Assembly (NCBI RefSeq): GCF_023065955.2
Contig: NW_026622930.1
Location: 16,717,449 to 16,781,448 of the forward strand
DNA length: 64,000 bases
Direction of reading: 5' to 3'
DNA from: Ursus arctos
Lineage: Eukaryota > Chordata > Mammalia > Carnivora > Ursidae
Positions 46,889-58,180 of the stretch are shown here, piece after piece. How positions within the stretch are numbered: the stretch's first letter is position 1; each line of letters begins with the position of its first letter. The notes under the pieces were generated by a model. The model saw only the letters and a list, made by a program, of their open reading frames with translations, did no database searches and was not told the DNA's origin. A program made the translations under genes and the position numbers.

Positions 46889-47055
46889 TTTGACAGAGAG
46901 ACAGCCAGCGAGAGAGAAAACACAGGCAGGGGGAGTGGGAGAGGAAGAAGCAGGCTCCCAGCAGAAGAGCCTGATGTGGGGCTCAATCCTAGGGATCCAG
47001 GATCATGCCCTGAGCCAAAGGCAGACGCTTAACAACTGAGCCACCCAGGTGCCCC
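46840..47055 (-). mobile_element. CAN-SINE with expanded tail, reverse
   Basis: Long (TTTA)n tail (46854-46890), body 'gacagccagcgagagagaaa', head 'ccacccaggtgcccc'. TSD gaaaaaaataa at 46829-46839 and 47056-47066. Confidence 0.94.
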
Positions 47056-47066
47056 GAAAAAAATAA

Positions 47067-47569
47067 ATTTTTCTATTAAAATATGAGCACTAAGTTCTAG
47101 AGATTTTATACTCATTTGTGCCAACATATAAGATCATTAAAGAATTACTACTATCTGGTTAAGCTTATGATAATCACTGTCATTTTACAAAGTCTTTTGC
47201 ATTGGCTAAATTGGAATACTAAATAATATTTTGCTGTAAGTCACAACTTCTGCATCCTTCAAGTTTTGATCACAGACATAAAATGTGTGACATTCCCCAC
47301 TGCTGAAATTTGATTTTTCTTCTCATTAACTGAGTTTGAAACGGATTATTTTGGAAACTCTCCCATTTAGTCTTTCCTATCACACTACTTATTCCAAGGG
47401 ATAAATCCAATATAGGGATTTTGCCAGTTGCCTATATCTCACCTACTTATGTGTTCTAAACTGAAAGGGGGGGATAAAAAGGTTAATTTGAAGTAGCATA
47501 AATCCAAGTAGTTTTAGGGTCTTTTCTCTTTGGTGTCTCACTTATTTTCTTTATAACTTCATACAGCAA
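47067..47569. other. Unassigned DNA
   Basis: No repeat or gene recognised. Confidence 0.5.
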
Positions 47570-49139
47570 TTCTAGATTTCAAGATATACTACAAAGCTAT
47601 AATAATCAAAATAGTATATACTGGCACAGAAATAGACACATGGATCAACAGAAGAGAACAGTGAGCCCAGAAATAAACTTACACTTCGGTGGTCAATTAA
47701 TCTATGACAAATGAGGGAAGAATATACAGGGGGAAAAGACAGTCTCTTCAACAAATGGTGCTGTGAAAACTGGACAGCTACATGCAAAAGAATGAAACTG
47801 CACCATTTCCAACAACACCATACACACACACACAAAAATAAACTCAAAATGGATTAAGATCTAAATGTGAGACCTGACACCATAAAACTCCTAAAAGAAA
47901 ACATAGGCCGTAAACTCTTGGACATTAGGCATCACAATATTTTTCTGGATGTCTACCCAGGCAGGGGAAACAAAAGCAAAAATAAACAATTGGGACTATA
48001 TTAAACTAAAAAGATTTTTCACAGTGAAGGAAACCCTTAACAAAATGAAAAGACAACCTACTGAATGGAAGAAGATATTTGCAAATGATATATTGAATAA
48101 GAAGTTAATATCCAAAATATACAAAGAACTTATACATCAACATCCAAAAATTTAAAAAAAGCACTAATTACAAATGGGCAGAGGATCTGAGAAGATATTT
48201 CTCCAAAGAAGATGTACAGATGGCCACCAGACACATGAAAAGGTGCTCAACATCACTCATCATCAGGGGAATGGGAATCAAAACCACAATGAAGTATCTA
48301 TCATCTCAAACCTGTCAGAGTGGCTATAATCAAAAAGACAAGAAATAACAAGTGTTGCTGAGAATGTGGAGAAAAGGAACTTCTTGTTCACTGTTGGTGG
48401 AAATGTAAATTGATGCAGCCACTATGAAAAACAGTACAGACTTTCCTAAAAAAAAAAGGTAGAAATACCATACAACTCAGCAATCCCACTCCTGGATTTT
48501 ATCTGAGGAAAATAATAGGCACACTTATGTTTATTGAAGCATTATTTACAATAACCAAGATAAGGAGCAGCCTAGTGTCCTTGGATAGATGAATGGATAC
48601 AGAAGATGTGATATATATAAAGAGGAGCACTATTAATCAGCCATAAAAAAAGAATGAGAGATTTTGCCATTCATGACAACATGGATGGACCTAGAAGGTA
48701 CAAAGCTAAGTGAGATAAGTCAGAAAGATAAAGACAAATACCATACGATTTCACTTACATGTGTAAGTATAAAAGCAAAACAAATGAATAAACAAACAAA
48801 AAACAAACTCCAGTACGGAGAACAAACTGGTGGTTTTTATAGGGGAAGGTTTGGGGTGGTGTAGGCAAAATAAATGAAGGGGATTCTGAAGTACAATCTT
48901 ACAATTATAAAATAAATAAGCCACTAGGATTAATAGGATTAAAAGTTTAGCATAGGGAATATAGTCAATACAGTTAATAAGATTGCAATAACTTTATACA
49001 GTGACAGACGGTCACTACACTTATCATGGTGAGCATTCCATAATGTCTATAATTGTCAAATTACTATACTGTACATCTGAAACCAATATAATATATGTCA
49101 ATTAAGATAAAATTAAAATTAATAAAAATAAAATAATTT
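47570..49139 (+). mobile_element. LINE-1 ORF2 C-terminal half and 3' UTR, forward
   Basis: An easily recognised L1 relic of about 1.57 kb. ORF2 phrases in order: 'actacaaagctataataatc', 'tcttcaacaaatggtgctgt', 'gatctaaatgtgagacctga', 'caaatgggcagaggatctga', 'catgaaaaggtgctcaacat', 'gttggtggaaatgtaaattg', 'cagccataaaaaaagaatga', 'gacaacatggatggacctag'. The 3' UTR ends with 'tactgtacatctgaaaccaa' and an A-rich tail. Largest remaining frames are 47949-48155 and 48664-48864, fragments of ORF2. 5' truncated; no activity possible. Confidence 0.9.
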
Positions 49140-49164
49140 TGTATAGCTTCATGGCCTTGAATAA

Positions 49165-50605
49165 AACCTATATGAAATACCTCTTTCTGGATTCTCCTGA
49201 ATTTCAGATTTATATATCCAACAGCTGAACACCATCATTGGGATGATTTAATAACCTCTCAAGTTTAACTTGTCCAACTTGCTTCAAGTGTAGCTTTCTC
49301 ATTTTAGATAATAGCAGCTCCTTCCTACCTTAGGTCAGAAACATTAGTAGCATCTTTGATTACTCTCTTTCTGTCCTATCTATGAGGACATCCTCATACC
49401 AGAACCTTCAAAATACCCAGAACCTTATTTCACCACATCCACTGCCACCACCATAGTCCAAACCACAATTATATCTTACCTGGATAATTGTAATGACCTA
49501 AATGATATCCCCAGCTCTACTTTTATCCCCTGCTCCTAACCCTCGGACAATGTCTGTACACGACACAACACCCAGACGTATCTAATGGCAACAGAGGTCA
49601 GATTATGTCTCTATTTAGATCAAACTATTCCAAAACTCTCCGATCTCAATTAGAACTTTAAGCTTTATCTGACCTTGTCTCCTACTACTCTTCCCATAAT
49701 CGCACTGGCATGGATGGATTGGCTTTCTTACTCTTCTTTTTTTTTTTTTTTAATTATTAACATATAATGTATTATGTCTTTCAGGGGTACAGGTCTGTAA
49801 TTCATCAGTCTTACACAATACACAGCACTCACCACAATGCATACCCTCCCTAACGTCCATCACCCAGTCCCCCCATCCCCCGTACCCCCCTTCACTCCAA
49901 CAACCCTCAGTTTGTTTCCTGAGATTAAGAGGCCCTTATGGTTTGTCTCCCTTTCTGGTTTCTTCTTGTTTCATTTTTTTCCTCTCTTCCCCTATGATCC
50001 TCTGCCTTGTTTCTCAAATTCCACATATCAGTGAGATCATATGATAATTGTCTTTCTCTGATTGACTTATTTCGCTTAGTATAATACCCTCTAGTTCCAT
50101 CCACGTCCTTGCAAATGGCAAGATTTCATTTTTTGATGGCTGCATAATATTCCATCACACACACACACACACCACATTTTCTTTATCTTACTCTTCTTAA
50201 TACACATCGGGGAAGGCCACACCTTAGGGTCTTTGCATTGGTTCACCTCTAGCATGTAATTCTCTATCTGCAGATTACCATATGAATAGCTCCCTGATCA
50301 CCCTTGTTAAAATTGTACCCCCTTCTTGAGTCACAGCTTTGACAATATTCCTACTTTTCTCTATTATTTTAAATCACTTATCAATTTCTAAATTTCAATA
50401 TTTTTGTTGTTATTGTCTACATTTTGGTGTCCACTTATTTTTTTTTCTTTTTTTGTCCTAATAACATGTAAGTTTCATACAATCAGGGATTTCTTTTTCC
50501 CTCTGTGTTCTTCACCACTGTATGCTAGGCACAAAGCACAGCCAGAGATATTAGGCATTTGATACTTATCTGTTAAATGAATGATCAAACTAATGAATGA
50601 ATGAA
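49165..50605 (+). mobile_element. Long LINE-2 fragment, forward, split by a younger L1
   Basis: About 980 bases of L2 in collinear order: 'cctgaatttcagatttatat', 'ccactgccaccaccatagtc', 'tacctggataattgtaatga', 'gaggtcagattatgtctcta', 'ctgaccttgtctcctactac', then after the L1 'agggtctttgcattggttca', 'tagctccctgatcacccttg', 'ataacatgtaagtttcatac', 'ctaggcacaaagcacagcca' and a TGAA tail near 50570-50602. It is non-coding by now. One of the longer L2 remnants in the window. Confidence 0.78.
49739..50185 (-). mobile_element. Young carnivore L1 3' end with perfect 13-bp TSD, reverse
   Basis: T tail at 49739-49751, antisense 3' UTR ('cagtcttacacaatacacag', 'ccatcacccagtccccccat'), then ORF2 end ('aaattccacatatcagtgag', 'gcaagatttcattttttgat'), truncated at the CA-rich site near 50180. 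TSD tcttactcttctt at 49726-49738 and 50186-50198 is exact. Confidence 0.95.
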
Positions 50606-52188
50606 AATTATATGTTGAACTGCCTATACATCTGAGCTCTGGAGACCAAAGATCAGTTGAGCTGCTAAATATTCCGAGTTGGACAATTCTGATTTCCTTG
50701 AAGCTTCTCTGCTTCTCATAGTAACTTCTTTTTATGTGCCTCCATTTTGGTGCAGCCACTCCAGGATTTGTCCAATTCCCCTGAAAACAATGAGCTCATT
50801 TCAAACATAGCATTTGGCAGCAGCATCCTAGTTGACAAATACAGCCACTAATTACTATTCAAATGAGCTGCTTCTCCCTTCACTGATGTATTCTCAGAGT
50901 CTTGGGTCTGCTGGGCTTTCATGAAGGACATAGTGGGTCAATGGGCTAGTCACTAATGACATATGCACTTGGCATTTCATTTTCTCCTGATTATGTGAAG
51001 CACTTCACCAGTATTATTTTTAAAATGCTCACATCTCAGCTAGATTTAGTATGAGACATCACTGAGTGAACAATTACGAGCAAACAATTGTTACTATCCC
51101 CAGCTGCTTGAGCTAACACATTGAATCCAAAAGCTCTGAAAAATTTACCTATTTTAGTGGATTCAAACTGATACGAAATTCTATTCTTTTTGTCAAACAT
51201 CCTCAGTCTATTCCCAAATCTAGTAACATTTTTTTTTCTGATAAAACTTAACAAAGTTCTAAAACTCTTTTAATGAGTCAGTTTCTTCTCTAATATCTGG
51301 CTCATCTATTGGCATTTAACAAGTTACTCTCCTCCACAACTGGAGGGCTTGTTCATGAATCCTTACAGGATTTATGCCAATATGCTTTTAGAGGATAACT
51401 CCCTCAGGAAAAAGACGTTATAGCATTGTCCCAGAGATGAACTAACAGTTCATTAAACCTATTGTCTGCTTTCTGACTACGCAGCTAAATAAATTTTTCC
51501 ATCCCTCTTGCATATACATGTGACATGGTACTAATTTTCCTCAGTAGTATGTGAGTAGAATTGATGTGTCACACCTCGTGTGCTTTCTCTACTCCCTCAT
51601 TTCTATGTCTCACTGCCAGCTGGATGTCAATGCCTAGAATAAACTCAAGAGACATGCTTTGTAACAAAAACCTAAAACATGTGGCAAAGCCTTAGCATAC
51701 AGGAAACACTATATAATAAAACTGTTATCAGAGGCTGAAGAGATGATGATCCACATTACGTAATGGCAAACATTTGATGAAACTCTTGCCTTCAATGCCT
51801 GGGGGAAGATCACATGTCTACTGAACTGACAGCTGTGGCAAAGAGATTGAGAAGAATCAAAACATTAGTGTCTTTTCACTACTATCGTCTCTTTTTGTCA
51901 AGGAATTATAAGAAAGAAACACATCCAGGAGGAAATTGGCCAGTTTGTAAGCAGGGATAGGAAAGAGAAAGTGTCTGGAAATTCAGAACCTGAAAGAGTG
52001 TAAAACCTAACTGCTTCTGACCTCCAAACAGTGGGTATTATGATGAAAAAAACTTGAGCAACAAAATCACACTAAAACAGAACCATGCACAGGAAACATT
52101 TTTTCTAGCAATTATGAAGTAACCTGCCCTTATTTTTTGTTTTTTCTTAAACAACTAGAAAACTGAAGAAAGTATATGAAAGAAAATA
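50606..52188. other. Unassigned 1.6 kb block
   Basis: No repeat or gene recognised. Short frames (50475-50759, 51036-51254 on the minus strand) have no domains. Confidence 0.5.
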
Positions 52189-52190
52189 GA

Positions 52191-52227
<37 letters not shown>

Positions 52228-52245
52228 GAAAGAAAAAAAGAAAAA
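52189..52245. repeat. Homopurine (GAAA)n tract
   Basis: Fifty-seven purines on + with a GAAA core, followed by further A/G-rich sequence to about 52295. Confidence 0.92.
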
Positions 52246-52461
52246 CAGAGACAAATATAGAAGGGAAGAAAGAAAGAGAGAAGAAGGAATGAAGACATAA
52301 AGACTATATAACCCTCTTAACAGATGCAGAACATTTTTTCTTACAAAACTCAGCACATACTCATGGAAAAAAAAAAAGACAAAAAAAAACTAACCAATCT
52401 AGGAATAAAAGAGAAGTTCCCCAAAATAATGAAGGGCATACAAACAACAAACAAACAAACA

Positions 52462-52470
52462 ACACACACA

Positions 52471-52518
<48 letters not shown>
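52462..52518. repeat. (AC)n microsatellite directly before a SINE
   Basis: About 28 AC units with one interruption (acata), preceded by (AAAC)n from the L1 sequence and ending at the first base of the SINE. Confidence 0.95.
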
Positions 52519-52520
<2 letters not shown>

Positions 52521-52730
52521 GCTTCCTGGGTGTCTCCATTGGTTAAGCGCCTGCCTTTGGCTCAGTTCACAATTCCAAGATCCTGTGATCGAGCCCTAGG
52601 GTGGGCTCCCTGATCAGCAGGGAGTCTGCTTCTCCCTCTCCCTTTAGCCCTTCCCACCACTCATATGTGCTATCTCTCTGCTCTCTCGCTCTCTCTCAAA
52701 TAAATAAATAACATCTTAAAAAAAAAAAAA
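52519..52730 (+). mobile_element. CAN-SINE, forward, inside L1 ORF2
   Basis: Head 'gggcttcctgggtgtctcca' (diverged A box), B-box side 'cctgtgatcgagccctaggg', CT-rich body, A12 tail. The left boundary lies in the AC repeat, so any TSD is hidden. Confidence 0.93.
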
Positions 52731-53500
52731 CTAGCTAACAGTATACTTCATGATAAGACTGATGCTTTCTTTCCTCCTATAATCAGGAGCAAGACAAGGA
52801 TGCATATGCCTTCACCACTTCTATCCAACATTCAAGAAAACAAAACAAAACAAAAATAAATAAAACAAAAACTCTTACAGATCAGAAAGGAAAAATTTTT
52901 AAAAAAGAAAAAAAAATTATCTGACATGGTTGTCTACATATCAAATATCAAAGCTACTAGAACTAATTTGGAGTTCATGAAGGTCACAGAATACAATCTT
53001 GATATAAAAATCAATTGTATGTTTACATACTAACAATTAAAACATGAAACAAAAATAATAACACAATAGCATTAAAAATATAAATGTTGGGGGACAAATT
53101 TAATTATACAAAAGCAAAACCTGTGAACTGAAAACTACAAAACAATGCTCAGGTAACTTAAGACCAAAAGAAGTAAAAATATATACCATATTCATGGATT
53201 GAAAAACAAAGTATTATTAAGATGTTTCTTCTCACAAAATTGATCTATAGACTCAGGGAAATCCTGGTCAAAATCCTATTTGGGTTTTTTGTGTTGTTTT
53301 CATTTTTGGTAAAATGTTGATGAGTTAATTTTAAAATTTATAGGTATATTCAAATGAATCAAATAGCAGAAACAATATTTTTTAAAATAAAAACAGAATT
53401 AGAATACTTACTATACATCATTTCAAGACTTACTACAATGTCATAGGAAATAAGACAATATGGTATTGACATATATAGATAGATGTTGGACAGAATAAAG

Positions 53501-53571
53501 ATAGATGATGATAGATGATGATAGGTAGATAGACAGATAGATAGATAGATAGATGATAGATAGATAGATAG
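53501..53571. repeat. (GATA)n / GATGAT microsatellite
   Basis: Imperfect GATGATA units pass into GATA units (core 53536-53570). It lies within the forward L1 relic. Confidence 0.92.
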
Positions 53572-54999
53572 TCTATTGTCTATTGATATATCAAAATGTT
53601 TCCAAGGTTATTGAAGGGAGAAAGGATATTCATTTTGTTAATGTAGTGAAGTTAACAGTTGATATCCATATTCAAAATACTTATTCTACCATCATCCCTC
53701 ACCATATACAATAAGTTGATTCAAAGTGGACCATTGACTTAACATAAAAGCTAAAACAATTAAATTTCGAGGAGCAATCATATGAGAAAATCTTTGTAAC
53801 CTTGGTGAGGGCAATGATATATTTGATAGGACACAAATAGCATAAACCATCAAAGACCGACATGCTAGAGTTATTTAAATAAAAAACTGCTGCTCAATAA
53901 AGGACTCCTCTCTGAAAATTTAAAGGCAAATCACTGACTAGGAGAAAACGTTTGGAATATAAAATTTGACAAAGGACTTCTTTTCAAACTACATACGCAG
54001 AACTCTATAACTCAATAGTACAAAGCAGGAGTAGGAAATATTTGAAGAGACATTTTATAGAAGAAGATAAAAGAAGATATATAAGCACATAAAAAGATAT
54101 ATAGCATAATCATCACTAACAGGAAATAAACATCCCAATAAAATCACTACACACTTTCCAGAATAACTAAAATTAACAAGATGGACAATATCACATGTTG
54201 GAGAGAATAGCCAAAGCTCATAAATTGCTGGTGGTAATGTGAAACCACACAGTCATGTTAGCAGTTTCTGGTAAAGTCAAGAAAGTCACACTTACCACAT
54301 TTATCATTCCCATATTTATCAAAAACGAATGAAAATACACTCCTGTTGAAATCTACATGGTTGTAGAGCATGACAGCCAAAAACTGGAAACAACACAAAT
54401 GTCCACCAAGAGGATAATGCAGAAGCAAATTTTGGTATATCCATATACTGAGATACTACTCTGCAGAAGTATAATGAACTACTAATACACAAAATTTCAA
54501 GGATGAATCTCAAAATCACTAGCTGAGTACAAGAAGCCAGATACAAAATCGTGCATACTGTAAGATTCCTTTTATAAGAAATTCCAGACAAAATAAAATA
54601 ATCTCTGATGATAGAAGGCAGATTAGCAATTGCCTTCGGCTGGGCATGGAGTAGAGTTTGACTGTAAATTTGCTTGAGGGCACTTTTTGATGTGCCAGAA
54701 ACGTTTTATGTTACAATTGTGTCATTTGTTACTTTGTAAATATCATCGAATTGTACATAAAATTGGTAAATTTGAATGTATGTAAATTACAACTCAAGAG
54801 GTGATTGAAAATGCAGCTTTGTAGCAGAGATGATTACGTGTGTAGTCTTTCCATTAGATCTTGGTAGCTTCAATGTAGCCACAATTAATTAGAAGTTAGG
54901 TCATGGGGGTGAGGAAACAAAGCAGATTTGAAACCGCATGTAACAATTTAAATATGATCATTAGTGTACATAACAAATTAAGTATATTAGAAGGCTACA

Positions 55000-55202
55000 G
55001 GGGCGCCTGGGTGGTGCAGTCCTTAAGCATCTGCCTTCGGCTCAGGGCGTGATCCCAGCGTTCTGGGATCTAGCCCCACATCAGGCTCCTCCCCTGGAAG
55101 CCTGCTTCTTCCTCTCCCACTCCCCCTGCTTATGTTCCCTCTTTCGCTGGCTGTCTCTATCTCTGTCAAATTAATAAATAAAATCTTTAAAAAAAAAAAA
55201 AA
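55000..55202 (+). mobile_element. Bear-type CAN-SINE, forward
   Basis: Head 'gggcgcctgggtggtgcagt', B box 'tctgggatctagccccaca', body 'tcgctggctgtctctatctc', tail A14. Flanks agaaggctaca (54989-54999) and agaagagtaca (55203-55213) form a TSD with two mismatches. Confidence 0.94.
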
Positions 55203-55213
55203 AGAAGAGTACA

Positions 55214-55844
55214 AATGTTCTGGAGTAACTTTGCCAAAACAACAACAACAGCAACAACAACAGCAAACATAGGGAAGACTGAAAATGATTTAACTTTCTG
55301 TGACTTATAATAAGCTTTGGTCTTCTAAACTTCCATGTACAGAAATCTGACTTTAAAAAGCATATAATTTCTTAGAGCATTCGTCCAGCTTCAGACATTA
55401 CCATGGAGCATTATGGATAAGACAGGACTTCTAGAGAGTAGTCCCAGGACCACAAAGATTATTTTCCCTCTCCCAGGGAAAGGTCTTCCTAGTATCTTCA
55501 CAGTGGGATTTCAGAATTGTTGCAGAATAATCAGTGTCTCCTATTCTTTTCTTCTGTATATATTGTATATATAATTCTGTATGTGGGAGGGGAAAGTTGG
55601 GGTTTTCGGTTTGTGAGCAGCCAGATCACAGGGAATCCTCATCAGAACAAATGGAGAAAATTGTTCAAGTTCAGGAGATTCTGGGTTTTGAGTAGATACA
55701 GTGATTAGACTGTTTCTTTGGTTTTCACCCTTGGAGATGGAATTAGTGTAGGCAAAAGACTAACACACATTCACAATTTTCCAAGGCATTTGATTCAGAG
55801 CTGAACTCCCAGTCAAGTCCTGGTTTCCTTTCCAGCATCCGCTC
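55214..55844. other. Unassigned DNA with a (CAA)n run
   Basis: (CAA)n with CAG interruptions at 55238-55267. Otherwise nothing recognised. Confidence 0.5.
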
Positions 55845-55965
55845 TTCATTGCATTCCTATCTGGCCTAGGCTCTGTGCTGCACATTTGGGAGACAGAAAT
55901 GAAGATGACACACTCTTACTCTCCAGCAACTCCCATTCTTGGGGGATAGTTTTGTGAGCTAGTAT
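55845..55965 (-). mobile_element. LINE-2 3'-end fragment, reverse
   Basis: 'ggctctgtgctgcacatttg' followed by 'gacagaaatgaagatgacac' and 'ctctccagcaactcccattc' follows the antisense L2 end (gctaggcactgggg...agacaaacacagtcc...). Diverged. Confidence 0.55.
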
Positions 55966-56331
55966 TTGCATTATGGTACGTTTGCTTTGGAGAACATGCG
56001 TATGTGTTGGTGGGCAGAGAAGTGAGCTCTTAAGTGTAAGACAGTCTTCCCAAAACGGAGAAACCAGAGTGTGAATTTAGAAAACACGTAAAGACCATGA
56101 AAGTGAAAGGACCTTGGTCCATTTCACTGGATTCCTCAGGAAGCTCCATGTGGATGTTTATCATAGTAGTTCATCCACGCATTGTTCATTCATTCACTCA
56201 TCCAACGAATCCAAACTTTCCTTGAGTGCTGGTTACCATGCTAGGTATTATATTAGGTTTCTATTCTGCTATAACAAATTGCCACTGATTTAGTGGCTTA
56301 AAACAACCCCAATTTATTAATTTATAGGTTT

Positions 56332-56520
56332 TTTAAAAAGATTTTATTTATTTTGACAGAGAGAGAGATCACAAGTAGGCATTGCGGCAGGCAGAGGGAG
56401 AGGGAGTAGCAGGCTCCCCGCTGAGCAGGGAGCCCAATGCAGGACTCGATCCTAGGACCTGAGATCATGACCTGAGCCAAAGGCAGATGCTTCACTGACT
56501 GAGCCACCCAGGCGTCCCGT
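56332..56520 (-). mobile_element. CAN-SINE, reverse, with 14-bp TSD
   Basis: Body without the bear-type motif ('cattgcggcaggcagaggga'), head 'gagccacccaggcgtccc'. TSD taa.tta.aggttt at 56318-56331 and 56521-56534 with two T/C differences, so this copy is older than the next one. Confidence 0.93.
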
Positions 56521-56558
56521 TAACTTACAGGTTTATAGATCAAAAGTATGACATGGTT

Positions 56559-56756
56559 GGGGCACCTGGGTGGCACAGAGGTTAAGTGTCTGCCTTCAGC
56601 TCAGGGCGTGATCCCGGCGTTGTGGGATCGAGTCCCACATCAGGCTCCTCCGCTATGAGCCTGCTTCTTCCTCTCCCACTCCCCCTGCTTGTGTTCCCTC
56701 TCTCGTTGGCTGTCTCTATCTCTGTCGAATAAATAAATAAAATCTTTAAAAAAAAA
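56559..56756 (+). mobile_element. Young bear-type CAN-SINE, forward, with 17-bp TSD
   Basis: 'cacctgggtggcacagaggt', B box 'tgtgggatcgagtcccaca', 'ccgctatgagcctgcttctt', tail A14. TSD aaaagtatgacat.gtt at 56542-56558 and 56757-56773, one mismatch. It faces away from the reverse SINE 38 bases to its left. Confidence 0.96.
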
Positions 56757-57309
56757 AAAAGTATGACATTGTTTAACTGGACTAAAATCAATGTGTCAAA
56801 TGGCCTTAATTCTTTTCCGGAGGCTTTACAGGATAAAATACATTTTCTTGCATCTTCAAGTTGCCGGAGTGCCCTCATCCCTTGACTTGTGATGTCCTTC
56901 CTCCATCTACAAAGCCAGCCATGACATGTCAAATCCTACTCATATCACATCACTCTGACTTTTTCTGCTTCCATTTTCCACTTTTAAGGACCCTAATGAT
57001 TACATTGGGCTTACCTGGAAAATCCAAGATAATCTCTCCATTTTAAGGTCCTAATTTCATTTCATCTGCAAAGTCCCATGTAACGTAGCATATTCACAGA
57101 TTCTGGGGATTAGGACTTGGACAGCTTTGGCGACCACTATTCTAGCACAGACACAAATCCACAGTGTTCGTCTTTACTCCTGATATCTGCAATGGTGCCT
57201 GACTCTGGCTGTCTCCCCAAATTCCAGTTAGCTGCCTCATCACCAAATCAGCAAATAGTTTTAGTATTGCACCCTCTCCCCTCCAAGTCTTGAGCAAGAA
57301 GCTCTTTTG

Positions 57310-57445
57310 AGAAGTTAATCTCTTTCATAATTCTCATTTTAAAGATGAGATGACTGATATTCTGAGAGTTTAATTAACATACCCAAGGTCACAGGTGACA
57401 AGAGAAGAATATTGTTAAAATTCAAAGCTCATGACTGCGGTCTAT
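57310..57445 (-). mobile_element. MIR, reverse
   Basis: 'cattttaaagatgagatgac', 'acccaaggtcacaggtgaca' and 'aattcaaagctcatgactgc' match the antisense MIR core (ccattttacagatgagga...cccaaggtcacac). Confidence 0.75.
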
Positions 57446-58024
57446 TCATTTCCCAGGGCAAGATTCTGTCAGATCTCATATATAAATTGAGTTCATTTTA
57501 ATTTTGAAAAAAAAAAATAGCCCATGATTTAATAAGAGACTAATTTAAGGAAACTTATATAAAAACCTGGCCACTTTTTCTCTTATTTCACTAGTAGAGC
57601 ACCTTCAAACATTTGCTGCAAAGATTGCTTGAACAAGAAACCTTGCTATTCAACTCAATGACAGCGGACTATTACTCACTTCCAAATGACTGATACGTGG
57701 TGATGCATCTGTTCACCCCAGAAAATCTCTTCCATGCATGTCTCTAAATCTTCTCTATTCTAAATAAATTGCCCGAAGATGAGTTTATTATCATTTTGCT
57801 GCATGTTCCAAGTAGCATTCAAACAGCTTGGTGAAAGGAGTTATTTTATCACTGTTAAAGGTTCCCTCCCCCACTATTAATTACTTTTCTATCTGTAGGA
57901 TGTCAGGACAGAACTCAATTTCTTTAGGACTATTACTTATGGTAGCAACCAAATAAGACTGATTTATTGAACTGGTTCCAGAGTAATTATGCATATAGAG
58001 CACCTTGCAAACAGAATGTGATCC
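57446..58024. other. Unassigned DNA
   Basis: A9-10 run near 57507. No gene or repeat recognised. Confidence 0.5.
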
Positions 58025-58180
58025 ATATAACCTAACTGCAGACTTACAGATGATATCCCCAAGGAGATGGCATGGCATGGGTCATTGGACAAGGAGGCAG
58101 GGTCAGTCACACAGCTACTAAGTAGGAGAGCCTGGAATTGAACCCAAAGCTTATGTTATTTCAATTACATTGTGTTGCCT
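58025..58180 (-). mobile_element. MIR remnant, reverse
   Basis: 'cagtcacacagctactaagt' and 'ggaattgaacccaaagctta' match the antisense MIR head-side core (ggtcacacagctagtaag...gattcgaacccagg). Confidence 0.65.

Larger units (their letters stand above)
52316..54815 (+). mobile_element. Old LINE-1 ORF2 to 3' end, forward, split by microsatellite and SINE
   Basis: The longest L1 relic here, about 2.2 kb without the inserts. Before the SINE: 'aatctaggaataaaagagaa'. After it: 'ctagctaacagtatacttca', 'ggagcaagacaaggatgcat' (RT domain), 'tttacatactaacaattaaa', 'tattcatggattgaaaaaca', 'attgatctatagactcaggg', 'aactggaaacaacacaaatg' near 54380, and a 3' UTR ending 'aattgtacataaaattggta' near 54752. Stops and indels ruin all frames. 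(GATA)n has grown inside it at 53501-53571. Confidence 0.85.
56246..57150 (-). mobile_element. MaLR-like LTR, reverse, split by two SINEs
   Basis: The + strand shows the antisense LTR from 'tattaggtttctattctgct' and 'tagtggcttaaaacaacccc' to, after the SINEs, 'ccttcctccatctacaaagc', 'catcactctgactttttctg', 'cttttaaggaccctaatgat', 'tacattgggcttacctggaa' and 'ctggggattaggacttggac', ending near 'ctattctagcaca'. Without the inserts it is about 470 bases, a full LTR. Confidence 0.65.

Noticed and set aside
46673..47032. The 119-codon forward frame, among the longest in the window
   Set aside because: Most of it reads through the antisense of a CAN-SINE, including its TTTA tail. The same SINE-derived peptide recurs in other frames (42301, 55023, 56582).
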